Source: Rhodococcus sp. NBC_00297 (GTDB lineage: Bacteria > Actinomycetota > Actinomycetes > Mycobacteriales > Mycobacteriaceae). Taken from it: a stretch of DNA of 64,000 nucleotides. The notes below the pieces were generated by a model. That model saw only the letters and a program-made list of their open reading frames with translations. It was not told the DNA's origin and made no database searches. Position 1 is the stretch's first letter. Each line of letters opens with the position of its first letter. The stretch is from assembly GCF_036173065.1 (NCBI RefSeq), contig NZ_CP108041.1:3723001-3787000 (forward strand), read 5' to 3'. Position numbers and translations under genes: made by a program. This document shows, piece by piece, positions 54,327 to 62,490 of the stretch.

Positions 54327-55091
54327 GCCTGCACGCCGGGCGGCGTGCGCGGCTTCGTGTCTGGTCGACGCGTCGAGCTTGGCCATGATCGACTTCATGT
54401 AGCTCTTGACTGTGGACACGGTGAGGCCGAGCTCCTCGGCGATGGCGATGTTCGACCGGCCCAGCGCCACCAGCGACAACACGTCCCGTTCGCGGGCCGT
54501 CACGTGCGGAGCGGACGGTATCGGTGCGGCGGGTTCCAGGAAGGCGCGCATCGAGTCGAGCACGGACGTGAGCTCGGGTGCGTCCGACCGTGCCGCGACC
54601 GCCCGCAGCCGCGTGTACGTCTGACGGACGTCCTCGCGCAGCCGGTCGGCAGCGCGCCGCGCCTCGTCGACGGCGAGGTCCTGGCCCAGAACCCCAGCTT
54701 CGAGGGTCAGCACGTCGAGCACGCGATCCCCGATGTGCCCGGCCGTGTGCATCGCGCCGTAGAGCACGCCGACGGCTGTCCGCCCGACGACGACGGGGGC
54801 GGCGATCATGGCGCGCAGGCCCTCGGCGGAGATGATGGCGTCGTATCGGTGGCTGATCTTCGGAGTCCGCATGTAGTCGTCGAGCGCGACGGTGCGATTG
54901 ACCTGCAACACCTTGCCGCCGAGACCGTGACCTGCCTCGAGTTCGACACCGTCGAGCGCCCCGACGGACTGCCCGGCGAAATGGCGCAGCGTCAATCGCC
55001 GTCCCGCGGTCATGACTCCGCCGAAAGCGAGCGTGACGCCCGAACCGGCGCGCAACCGGTCCACGGCGGCGTCGAAATGTGTGTCGATCAT
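54315..55091 (-). CDS. GAF-domain LuxR-type transcriptional regulator
   Basis: 258 residues. The N-terminal two thirds form a GAF-like sensor (VALDDYMRTPKISHRYD, AMIAAPVVVGRTAVGVLYGAM) and the C-terminus has a LuxR DNA-binding domain (TARERDVLSLVALGRSNIAI, then TVKSYMKSIMAKL). Divergent from the acyl-CoA synthetase gene across 66 bp, it likely controls it in response to an aromatic or acyl ligand. Longer in-frame sequence upstream is antisense shadow. Confidence 0.9.
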   Translation of the reverse strand: MIDTHFDAAVDRLRAGSGVTLAFGGVMTAGRRLTLRHFAGQSVGALDGVELEAGHGLGGKVLQVNRTVALDDYMRTPKISHRYDAIISAEGLRAMIAAPVVVGRTAVGVLYGAMHTAGHIGDRVLDVLTLEAGVLGQDLAVDEARRAADRLREDVRQTYTRLRAVAARSDAPELTSVLDSMRAFLEPAAPIPSAPHVTARERDVLSLVALGRSNIAIAEELGLTVSTVKSYMKSIMAKLDASTRHEAAHAARRAGLVP

Positions 55092-55157
55092 GGTCTCCGT
55101 CTTCCTACCCTCTTCGGAGGGTATCGGGCCGCGAGTGTTCCGCGCCACACTCTCACC

Positions 55158-56723
55158 ATGACGACCTTGACCGACGATGTCGCACGCCTGCTGGCGACCT
55201 ACGGATCCGCCGACGCCGACCTCGCCGCCCTGCTGTGCGACGACCACGACCCGGCGGCGATCGCGTTCACCTTCATCGAAGGCGATCTCACGGCGCGCGA
55301 CCTCACCTACGGCGAGCTGCACGAGCTGTCGGCGCGATTCGCGACGGGCCTCGCCGAGATGGGCGTCGGCCGGGGTGACCGCGTGGGAGTGTTGATCAGC
55401 AAGCGGCTCGAACTGGTCGTCGCCCTGCTCGGGCTCTGGCGACTCGGCGCGGTGCACGTCCCGCTGTTCACCGCCTTCGCTACTCCGGCGATCGCGATGC
55501 GCGTCGAGGCCGCGCAGGCGCGCGTCGTCATCACCGAGACCGACCAGCGCGAGAAGCTCGACTCGATCGAGGGCATCACGGTGATCGAGACGGGGGAGGG
55601 CTTCGACGCTCTGGTTCGTGAGCACGAGCCGATGGCGGCCTCGGTGGCCGTGGGCGGCGACGGTGTGATGATCCAGCTCTTCACCAGCGGCACGACGGGA
55701 AAGCCGAAGGGCGTGCCGGTGCCTGTGTCGGCGCTGGCGTCGTTCGTCGCCTACATGACCTACGGCCTCGACGTGTCCGAGGACGACGTCTTCTGGAACG
55801 CCGCCGACCCCGGCTGGGCCTACGGGCTCTACTACGCCATTCTCGGCCCGATGGCGATGGGCCGTCGCAGTCTGATGCTGCATGCCGGCTTCACCCCCGC
55901 GCTCACGGTCGCGGTGATGCAGAAGTTCGAGGTCACCAACTTCGCGGCGGCGCCGACGGTGTACCGGAGCCTGAGCAAGGACCCGTCGGTCGGTGGCATC
56001 ACGTTGCGACGGGCGTCGTCGGCGGGGGAGCCGCTGACGCCGGACGTTCTGGTGTGGTCGGAGACGGCGCTCGGCGTGCCGGTGCGGGATCACTATGGCC
56101 AGACCGAGCACGGAATGGTCATCGTCAACGCCTGGCACGACGCGGTGCGTGAGCCGCTGATCCCTGGTTCGATGGGAAAGCCGTTGCCGGGCTTCACCGC
56201 CGGAGTCGTCGAGGATCAGATCGGCTTCGAGGTGGCGGGCAGCCCGCTGATGTGGTTCACCGGGTACGTCGACGCTCCCGACAAGACAGCCGAACGGTTC
56301 ACCGACGACGGGTCCTGGTACCTGACGGGCGATGCCGGACGAATCGAGAACGGCTCCTACTTCTTCTCCGCGCGTAACGACGACGTCATCATCATGGCCG
56401 GCTACCGGATCGGGCCCTTCGACGTCGAAAGCGTTCTCGTGGAACACCCGTCGGTCATGGATGTGGCGGTGGTGGGCCAACCCGACGACATCCGCGGAGA
56501 GGTGATCGAGGCGTACGTCGTTCTGGCGGAGGGCGTCTCGGGTACCGCCGAGTTGGAGTCCGAGCTGCAGCAGCTGGTGAAGTCCAACTTCGCCGCGCAC
56601 GCCTACCCGCGCACGGTGCACTTCGTCGACGCACTGCCCAAGACGCCCAGCGGCAAGGTGCAGCGCTTCCTGCTGCGCCGGAGCCGTCAGCCGGGCAGCA
56701 GCGCTCGGAACTCGGGGCAGTAG
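55158..56723 (+). CDS. AMP-forming acyl-CoA synthetase
   Basis: 521 residues of the ANL family: P-loop FTSGTTGKPKG, A5-like DHYGQTEHG, TGDAGRI and catalytic Lys in PSGKVQRF. It activates a short or aromatic acid to its CoA thioester, probably under control of the divergent GAF-LuxR regulator. CACACT ends 6 nt before the ATG. The last 37 nt overlap the DUF732 gene in convergent orientation. Confidence 0.92.
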   Translation: MTTLTDDVARLLATYGSADADLAALLCDDHDPAAIAFTFIEGDLTARDLTYGELHELSARFATGLAEMGVGRGDRVGVLISKRLELVVALLGLWRLGAVHVPLFTAFATPAIAMRVEAAQARVVITETDQREKLDSIEGITVIETGEGFDALVREHEPMAASVAVGGDGVMIQLFTSGTTGKPKGVPVPVSALASFVAYMTYGLDVSEDDVFWNAADPGWAYGLYYAILGPMAMGRRSLMLHAGFTPALTVAVMQKFEVTNFAAAPTVYRSLSKDPSVGGITLRRASSAGEPLTPDVLVWSETALGVPVRDHYGQTEHGMVIVNAWHDAVREPLIPGSMGKPLPGFTAGVVEDQIGFEVAGSPLMWFTGYVDAPDKTAERFTDDGSWYLTGDAGRIENGSYFFSARNDDVIIMAGYRIGPFDVESVLVEHPSVMDVAVVGQPDDIRGEVIEAYVVLAEGVSGTAELESELQQLVKSNFAAHAYPRTVHFVDALPKTPSGKVQRFLLRRSRQPGSSARNSGQ

Positions 56724-57106
56724 GCGCCGATCGCGGTACCGACGATGGCGCCCGCGGCGCTCTCGTCCCATTTGCCGCGGCTGCCCGTCGTGACGGCGTC
56801 CACCTCGGCGATCACCGGCTGCCCCTGCTGCAGTTCGGCGCAGATGCCGCGTCCGAGAATCTTCATCGTCTCCGGGTCGGTGTACTCGATGGCGCCACTG
56901 TCCAACCCTGCGATGAAGAGGTCGTCCGCGGCGACGGCGTCGGGCCCCGTCGGCACGGAGGGACCGGCCACCGACGGCGTGCTGGGCGCCTCGGACGTCG
57001 AGGTCGCCGGAGCCGGGTCGTCGGCCGGGGGTGTCGCCGGGTCACCGCCGCACCCCGCCACGCTCAGAGTCGCGAGGAGCAGAAGGGTAGCGGTGCGGCG
57101 GGTCAC
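56687..57106 (-). CDS. DUF732 lipoprotein
   Basis: 139 residues from GTG. A lipobox (LSVAGC, C about 19) follows a short signal; after a Pro/Ser-rich linker comes a DUF732-type domain with two conserved Cys (GRGICAELQQGQPV and GAYCPEFR). Common secreted lipoproteins of mycolic-acid actinomycetes, function unknown. The frame extending to 57598 is antisense shadow. Confidence 0.85.
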   Translation of the reverse strand: MTRRTATLLLLATLSVAGCGGDPATPPADDPAPATSTSEAPSTPSVAGPSVPTGPDAVAADDLFIAGLDSGAIEYTDPETMKILGRGICAELQQGQPVIAEVDAVTTGSRGKWDESAAGAIVGTAIGAYCPEFRALLPG

Positions 57107-57146
57107 CGGTGCGACGTTACCGCTCTCGTGGTGATCCAATGACCGC

Positions 57147-57785
57147 GTGAAGCGCACCCACGACCGCCGCCGCGATGCCCACGTGGCGCTGGGTCTCGCC
57201 GCTGTGGCGGGCTTCGTCGACGCCGTCGGCTTCCTCGCTCTCGGCGGCTTCTTCGTCTCCTTCATGACGGGCAACACCACTCGGGCGGCCGTCGAACTCA
57301 CTGCGGGACATCTCGGTGCGGCGTCCGTCGGGCTCGTGGTGATCGTGTCGTTCGTGGGCGGGGTCGTCACCGGGTCGCTCGTCGGCGACCTCGCCGGCCG
57401 GCGTCGTAAGACCGTCGTCCTCCTGCTCGTCGCGGTACTGCTGGCGGCGGCCGGCGTCGTGCACCTCGGCGGCGGCGCGACCCTGGTGTCCGCTCTGATC
57501 GTGGCGGCAGCGATGGGCGCCGAGAACGCGGTGTTCGAGCGGGACGGCGGCATCAGCCTCACGTACATGACCGGGACGCTCGTGACCATGGCACGCACGA
57601 TCGCCGCTCGGATCCACGGGCGCAGCTCGGAATCCTGGGTCCGCCCGCTGTTGATGTGGGCTGCGCTCGCGGGCGGAGCGATTCTCGGCGCCGCGGCCTT
57701 CGCGATCGTCGGACTCGGCGCACCCGTGGTGGCGCTGATCGCGGTTCTCGTGGCTGGCGTCGTCGTCTTCTCGATGGGCGAATGA
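57147..57785 (+). CDS. DUF1275 (YoaK-type) membrane protein
   Basis: 212 residues with five to six helices; FVDAVGFLALGGFFVSFMTG is the DUF1275 signature. Proteins of this family are transporter-like with unknown substrate. GTG start at 57147. Tail-to-tail with tRNA-Arg, whose 3' end is 7 nt downstream. Confidence 0.85.
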   Translation: MKRTHDRRRDAHVALGLAAVAGFVDAVGFLALGGFFVSFMTGNTTRAAVELTAGHLGAASVGLVVIVSFVGGVVTGSLVGDLAGRRRKTVVLLLVAVLLAAAGVVHLGGGATLVSALIVAAAMGAENAVFERDGGISLTYMTGTLVTMARTIAARIHGRSSESWVRPLLMWAALAGGAILGAAAFAIVGLGAPVVALIAVLVAGVVVFSMGE

Positions 57786-57791
57786 GCGCCG

Positions 57792-57867
57792 TGGTGCCCC
57801 CGGCAGGATTCGAACCTGCGACCAAGGGATTAGAAGGCCCTTGCTCTATCCCCTGAGCTACGGAGGC
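57792..57867 (-). tRNA. tRNA-Arg (TCT anticodon)
   Basis: Minus strand: acceptor GCCTCCG with CGGGGGC, D-arm AGCTCAGGGGATAGAGC, anticodon loop CTTCTAA (TCT), T-arm CAGGTTCGAATCCTG, and encoded CCA at the 3' end. Reads AGA codons, rare in this GC-rich window. Confidence 0.95.
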
Positions 57868-57969
57868 GTGCATCGGTGTCCGATGCGCCGTCGAGTGTAG
57901 CGAGGCGCTGCGCCCTGCCCGGGCCGGAGGTGCGGCTTAGACTTCTCGCTCCGAGGGAAGGCATCAGGC

Positions 57970-59073
57970 GTGCAGGACGTGATGGACCAGGTGCTCGCGG
58001 CATGGCGCGCGGGGGAGTCCGTGGGCGTGGGCACCGTGGTGCGCACGTTCCGATCGGCACCGCGTCCGCCGGGTGCGTCGATGGCTGTGCTCGCGGACGG
58101 CAGAGTCGTCGGGTCGGTGTCCGGTGGCTGCGTCGAGGGCGCGGTGTACGAGGCCGCGCAGAACGGTGAGGCGGGTCTGCATCGCTATGGAGTCAGCGAC
58201 GACGATGCGTTCGCGGTGGGTCTGACTTGCGGGGGCATCCTCGACGTCTTCGTCGAGACCGTGTCCCGATCGACCTTTCCGGAGCTCGGCGCGGTGGCGT
58301 CGGCGATCGCGGAGCACCGGCCGGTCGCGGTGGCCACTGTCCTCGAGCACCCCGATGCTGCGCGGGTCGGTACTCGTCTGGTCGTCGACCCGGTGGCGGC
58401 GTCCGGCACGCTCGGGTCGCCCCGCGCGAATGCCGCGGTGATCGACGACGCCCGTGGCCTTCTCGAAGCGGGCCGCACCGACGTCCTGCACTACGGCCCC
58501 GACGGTCAGCGGCGCGGCGAGGGAATGACGGTGTTCGTGAACTCCTTCGCGCCCCGTGCTCGCATGATCGTGTTCGGTGCGATCGACTTCGCGTCGGCGG
58601 TGGCGCGTCAGGGTGCGCTGCTCGGCTATCGCGTGACCGTCTGCGATGCGCGGCCGGTGTTCACGACAACCGAGCGATTCCCGACGGCCGACGAGGTGGT
58701 CGTCGAGTGGCCGCACCGCTACCTCGAGCGACTGCAGGCCGAGGGTGAGATCGACGAGCGCACCGTGATCTGCGTACTGACCCACGACCCCAAGTTCGAC
58801 GTGCCGCTGCTCGAGGTGGCGTTGCGGCTGCCCCGCGTCGGCTACGTGGGTGCGATGGGGTCGCGGCGAACCCACGACGATCGGGTCGCGAGACTGCGCG
58901 AGGTGGGAATCGGCGACGACGAGCTCGCGCGACTGTCGTCCCCGATCGGGCTCGACCTCGGCGCCCGGACACCGGAGGAGACGGCGGTGTCGATCGCGGC
59001 GGAGATCGTCGCGAGGCGGTGGGGCGGGAACGGACGGCCGCTGGGGGAGCGCGAGGGACGCATTCACCATTGA
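57970..59073 (+). CDS. XdhC/CoxI-family molybdoenzyme maturation protein
   Basis: 367 residues: an N-terminal XdhC/CoxI domain (PRPPGASMAVLADGRVVGS, GGCVEGAVYE) and a Rossmann-like C-terminal domain (VGYVGAMGSRRTHDDRVARL). Such proteins insert sulfurated molybdenum cofactor into xanthine dehydrogenase or CO dehydrogenase. No such enzyme gene is adjacent, so it may serve a distant one. It complements the mod-type transporter at 35-37 kb. GTG 57970 has GAAGG upstream. Confidence 0.9.
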   Translation: MQDVMDQVLAAWRAGESVGVGTVVRTFRSAPRPPGASMAVLADGRVVGSVSGGCVEGAVYEAAQNGEAGLHRYGVSDDDAFAVGLTCGGILDVFVETVSRSTFPELGAVASAIAEHRPVAVATVLEHPDAARVGTRLVVDPVAASGTLGSPRANAAVIDDARGLLEAGRTDVLHYGPDGQRRGEGMTVFVNSFAPRARMIVFGAIDFASAVARQGALLGYRVTVCDARPVFTTTERFPTADEVVVEWPHRYLERLQAEGEIDERTVICVLTHDPKFDVPLLEVALRLPRVGYVGAMGSRRTHDDRVARLREVGIGDDELARLSSPIGLDLGARTPEETAVSIAAEIVARRWGGNGRPLGEREGRIHH

Positions 59074-59220
59074 CGCCCCTCGCGAGTACGTCCGAACTGC
59101 TGCTGCAGCACGGAGGATCACGACGTTTCCGGCGTACTCGCCGGAGGGGGTGACGTGTGAGTTGCGCGTCTACTACGTCCCGTAGGTGCTGCGATGCCGG
59201 TCACCTCCTACCCTGGAGGT

Positions 59221-61257
59221 ATGGCAACGACTGAGGCACCGCGTTCCGCGACCGCGGAACCGGACGGTGGGGCGCGACGAGCCGGATCGGCAGGCGTGTT
59301 CGCGAGTGCCGGACTGATCGCCGCGGTGGTGGCCGGCCTGATCGTCGCGCTGTCCGCATCGCAGGCGTTGGTCCTGCTCGGCATCCCGGATCCGGGTCCG
59401 GTGACGACGTACGGTCTGCCCGCTGTGCGCGCGCTCGGGGAGGTCGCGGCCGTCATCGCCGTGGGCTCTCTGCTGCTCGCAGCCTTCCTCGTGCCGCCGC
59501 AGAGATCGGGCGTCCTCGACATCGACGGCTATCGCGCGCTGCGCACCGCGTCGTCGGCGGCAATCGTGTGGGCGGCCTGCGCGATCGTGCTGGTGCCGCT
59601 GACCCTCTCGGACACGTCCGGTCAGCCGGTGTCCGAGGCGCTGCGTCCCGAGAACCTGTGGTCGGGCCTGTCGCAGATCGAGTTGGCCCGCGCGTGGCAG
59701 TGGACCGCGATCATCGCGATCGTGCTCGCACTCGGGACACGTGCCGTGCTGCGGTGGTCGTGGACGCCGATCCTGCTGGTGGTCGCGCTCGGCTCGCTCA
59801 TGCCTCTCGCACTGTCGGGGCACTCGTCGTCCGGTGGATCGCACGACATCGCCACCAACAGCCTCATCCTGCATCTTCTTGCCGCGTCGCTCTGGGCGGG
59901 CGGACTGTTCGCCGTCCTGGCGCATGCCCGTCGCGCCGGCGCGCACACCGATGTCGCGGCGCGCCGCTTCTCTGCAGTCGCCACGGTGGCGTTCGTGGTC
60001 ATGGGTGTCAGTGGAGTGGTCAACGCCTTCGTCCGCGTCGAGCCCGCAGATCTGTTCGACACCACCTACGGCCGACTCGTACTCGCCAAGGTCGTCGCCC
60101 TGGTCGTCCTCGGCGTGTTCGGCTACACCCAGCGTCGACGCGCCCTGCCCGCGCTCGCCGCGGACCCGACGTCGCGCGCGAATCTCGTGCGTTTCGCCGG
60201 TGCCGAGGTACTGGTCTTCGCGGCCACGATCGGGCTCGCGGTCGGACTCTCCCGGACACCGCCCCCGCTGGGGAGCGCTCGGGAGCTGACGCTCACCGAG
60301 GCGGAGTTGGGGTACGACCTCACCGCGCCCCCGAGCCTCGGGCGTTTCCTCTTCGACTGGCGGTTCGACCTGATCTTCGGCACCGCCGCCGTCGTCATGG
60401 CCGTCGTCTACCTCCTCGGCGTTCGTCGACTGCGGGCCCGTGGCGACGCATGGCCGGTGGGTCGCACGATCGCCTGGGTCCTGGGCTGCGCGACGCTGCT
60501 GTTCGCGACGTCATCGGGTGTCTACCGCTACTCGATGGCGATGTTCAGCGTGCACATGGGCTCGCACATGGTGCTGTCGATGCTCACCCCGGTGCTGCTC
60601 GCGCTCGGCGGCGGCGTGACCCTGGCCCTACGGGTGCTGCCGGCGGCCGGCCGGGACGGTGTGCCGGGACCGCGCGAGTGGATCCTCGAGGCCCTGCACA
60701 GCCCGGTGTCCCGGTTCCTCACCCAGCCCCTGGTCGCGGCCGTCATCTTCGTGGGTGGCTTCTACGCGCTCTACCTCGGCGGCATCTACGGCGCGACCGT
60801 CGACTCGCACGGCGCCCACCTGCTGATGAACGCGCACTTCCTGCTGAGCGGCTACCTGTTCTACTGGGTCGTCATCGGCGTCGATCCGGCACCGCGTCGA
60901 TTGTCGCCCGTGACCAAGCTGGCGATGGTGTTCGGATCGCTGCCGTTCCATGCCTTCTTCGGTATCGCGCTGATGAGCACCGAGACGGTGATGGGCCAGA
61001 CCTTCTTCCGCGGCCTGTCGCTGCCGTGGAACTCCGACCTCCTGGCGGATCAGCGACTCGGCGGCGGCATCGCGTGGGCGACGGGCGAGATCCCGCTGAT
61101 CCTCGTCATGCTGGCGTTGCTGGTGCAGTGGTCCAACACGGACCGGAAGGAAGCAGTCCGCACGGACCGGGCGGCCGATCGCGACGACGGTGCGGACCTC
61201 GCGGCGCACAACGCGATGTTCGCGGAGCTGGCGCGCCGCGAGCGTGAGCGCAGTTAG
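59221..61257 (+). CDS. CopD-CtaG fusion: copper/cytochrome c oxidase assembly membrane protein
   Basis: 678 residues, about 15 membrane helices. The N-terminal half is CopD-like (HSSSGGSHDIATNSLILHLL, WAGGLFAVLAH); the C-terminal half is CtaG/caa3-assembly-like (SMAMFSVHMGSHMVLSMLTP, VDSHGAHLLMNAHFLLSGYL) with paired His/Met likely to bind Cu. Involved in copper delivery to the periplasmic face. ATG 59221 is 7 nt after TACCCT (leaderless), while GGAGGT abuts it, too close to act as a Shine-Dalgarno; ATG 59194 is alternative. Ends in a 4-nt overlap with GtrA gene. Confidence 0.9.
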   Translation: MATTEAPRSATAEPDGGARRAGSAGVFASAGLIAAVVAGLIVALSASQALVLLGIPDPGPVTTYGLPAVRALGEVAAVIAVGSLLLAAFLVPPQRSGVLDIDGYRALRTASSAAIVWAACAIVLVPLTLSDTSGQPVSEALRPENLWSGLSQIELARAWQWTAIIAIVLALGTRAVLRWSWTPILLVVALGSLMPLALSGHSSSGGSHDIATNSLILHLLAASLWAGGLFAVLAHARRAGAHTDVAARRFSAVATVAFVVMGVSGVVNAFVRVEPADLFDTTYGRLVLAKVVALVVLGVFGYTQRRRALPALAADPTSRANLVRFAGAEVLVFAATIGLAVGLSRTPPPLGSARELTLTEAELGYDLTAPPSLGRFLFDWRFDLIFGTAAVVMAVVYLLGVRRLRARGDAWPVGRTIAWVLGCATLLFATSSGVYRYSMAMFSVHMGSHMVLSMLTPVLLALGGGVTLALRVLPAAGRDGVPGPREWILEALHSPVSRFLTQPLVAAVIFVGGFYALYLGGIYGATVDSHGAHLLMNAHFLLSGYLFYWVVIGVDPAPRRLSPVTKLAMVFGSLPFHAFFGIALMSTETVMGQTFFRGLSLPWNSDLLADQRLGGGIAWATGEIPLILVMLALLVQWSNTDRKEAVRTDRAADRDDGADLAAHNAMFAELARRERERS

Positions 61258-61706
61258 AAGACCAGACCGCGCAGGGCGAGGAAGCGGAGTCCGCCGACGA
61301 GGGCGGTGACTCCGACCAGGATCAGGGCCGACAACGCGGCGCCGGCGGTCGGCAGTGCGACGTCGAGCGCGGTCAGCGCTGCGGTGCTGGCGCCCAGACC
61401 GATGAGTGCCAGTCCGCCGCCCTCCCACTGCGCGGTGAACCAGCCCACCCGATCGGCGGCGTGGAACGTGAGACGGCGGTGCAGTTCGTTGGCGAGAACG
61501 GTCGACGCCACTGCTCCGACGGCATTGGCCACGATGGAACCCTCGCTGTGCATCGCGACGAACACGGCGACGTAGAGGACGTTGCTGAGCCCGCCGACCA
61601 GTGCGAAGCGGACCAACTGGGGGAACGCTCCGTCACTGCGCAGCGCCACCAGCATCGGATGCCCGGGGTGCGAGGGAAGAACGGGGGAGACTACGTTGTC
61701 GATCAC
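61254..61706 (-). CDS. GtrA-family membrane protein
   Basis: 150 residues, GTG start overlapping the TetR stop by 4 nt. Four helices with the GtrA pattern (QLVRFALVGGLSNVLYVAVF; ANAVGAVASTVLANELHRRL). Family members flip polyprenyl-phosphate sugars for surface glycans. Convergent with CopD-CtaG (4-nt overlap). Coupling to a drug-efflux TetR is unusual. Confidence 0.85.
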   Translation of the reverse strand: MIDNVVSPVLPSHPGHPMLVALRSDGAFPQLVRFALVGGLSNVLYVAVFVAMHSEGSIVANAVGAVASTVLANELHRRLTFHAADRVGWFTAQWEGGGLALIGLGASTAALTALDVALPTAGAALSALILVGVTALVGGLRFLALRGLVF

Positions 61707-62365
61707 GACGCCCTCCCGTGCAATCTGCTCTTGACGCTGACGATCTCGTCCGGTGTCAGCGCTCGACCCGGCAGGGGCACCGACCGATCCGGCACCGCCG
61801 CGAGGGAATCGATCACCAGGGCGAAATAGCGTCGCCAGTTGTCCTCGTCCACCTCGTCTGCAACCTCGGCGCCGGCCACGATCATCCGCACCAGGGTGAA
61901 GAGGTCGCCGGGCTGCACGTCCGGGCGGAGCTTTCCGGCCTTCTGGGCGCGCTGGATGAGAGTGTTGATGGTCGGTTCGAGCTTGGACCGGACTGCCGCG
62001 ATGCGGTCGAGGCCGTCGTCGCACCCGAGGACGACGTGACCGAGACCACGGTCCGCGGCCATGTGTCGACACATGAATTCGAAGAAATCGACCATCGCAG
62101 CCCAGGGATCGTCGGCCTCCGCGGCCACCTCTGCGCGGCTGAGCACGTCGACCAGACGCTGCTCGAGGATGCCGTCGATGAGTTCCTGTTTGTTGGCGAA
62201 CCGCCGGTACACGGTGCCCACACCCACCCCGGCGCGCGCAGCGACGTCGTCGAGCGTGATCTCGAGACCCTTGCGTGCCAACAACTCTCGCGCACAGTCG
62301 ATGATCTTGAGCTTGTTCCGCTCGGCGTCCGCTCGAAGCGGCTTCGCCGCTGTGGTGGGTTTCAC
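61703..62365 (-). CDS. TetR-family repressor of the DHA2 exporter
   Basis: 220 residues with helix-turn-helix LDDVAARAGVGVGTVYRRFA and a C-terminal domain of the type found in LfrR-like multidrug regulators. Divergent from a 14-helix MFS exporter, with two near-identical operators between, which supports control of that gene and itself. The ligand is unknown; cationic drugs are usual. Confidence 0.9.
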   Translation of the reverse strand: MKPTTAAKPLRADAERNKLKIIDCARELLARKGLEITLDDVAARAGVGVGTVYRRFANKQELIDGILEQRLVDVLSRAEVAAEADDPWAAMVDFFEFMCRHMAADRGLGHVVLGCDDGLDRIAAVRSKLEPTINTLIQRAQKAGKLRPDVQPGDLFTLVRMIVAGAEVADEVDEDNWRRYFALVIDSLAAVPDRSVPLPGRALTPDEIVSVKSRLHGRAS

Positions 62366-62394
62366 AGTCCGTTTCGTCCTGGTTCGTCGGTTAA

Positions 62395-62453
62395 CCGGAG
62401 GGCATACCTCCGCATCGCTGCTATCGTCTTGCTATCCGGAGCGTACGCCTCCG
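62395..62453. promoter_or_regulatory. Two TetR operators between tetR and the DHA2 exporter
   Basis: CCGGAG-N6-CCTCCG occurs at 62395-62412 and 62436-62453, with spacers GGCATA and CGTACG. Centres are 41 bp apart, about four helical turns. The second copy precedes the MFS gene (start 62491) and the first lies before the TetR start, so each may cover one promoter. Confidence 0.75.
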
Positions 62454-62490
62454 TATAGCTCCATTTCACGCCGTACCGAAGCGAGGATCA

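Noticed and set aside
54345..55157. 271-codon N-terminal extension of the acyl-CoA synthetase
   Set aside because: Lies antisense to the GAF-LuxR gene; the ANL enzyme is complete from ATG 55158.
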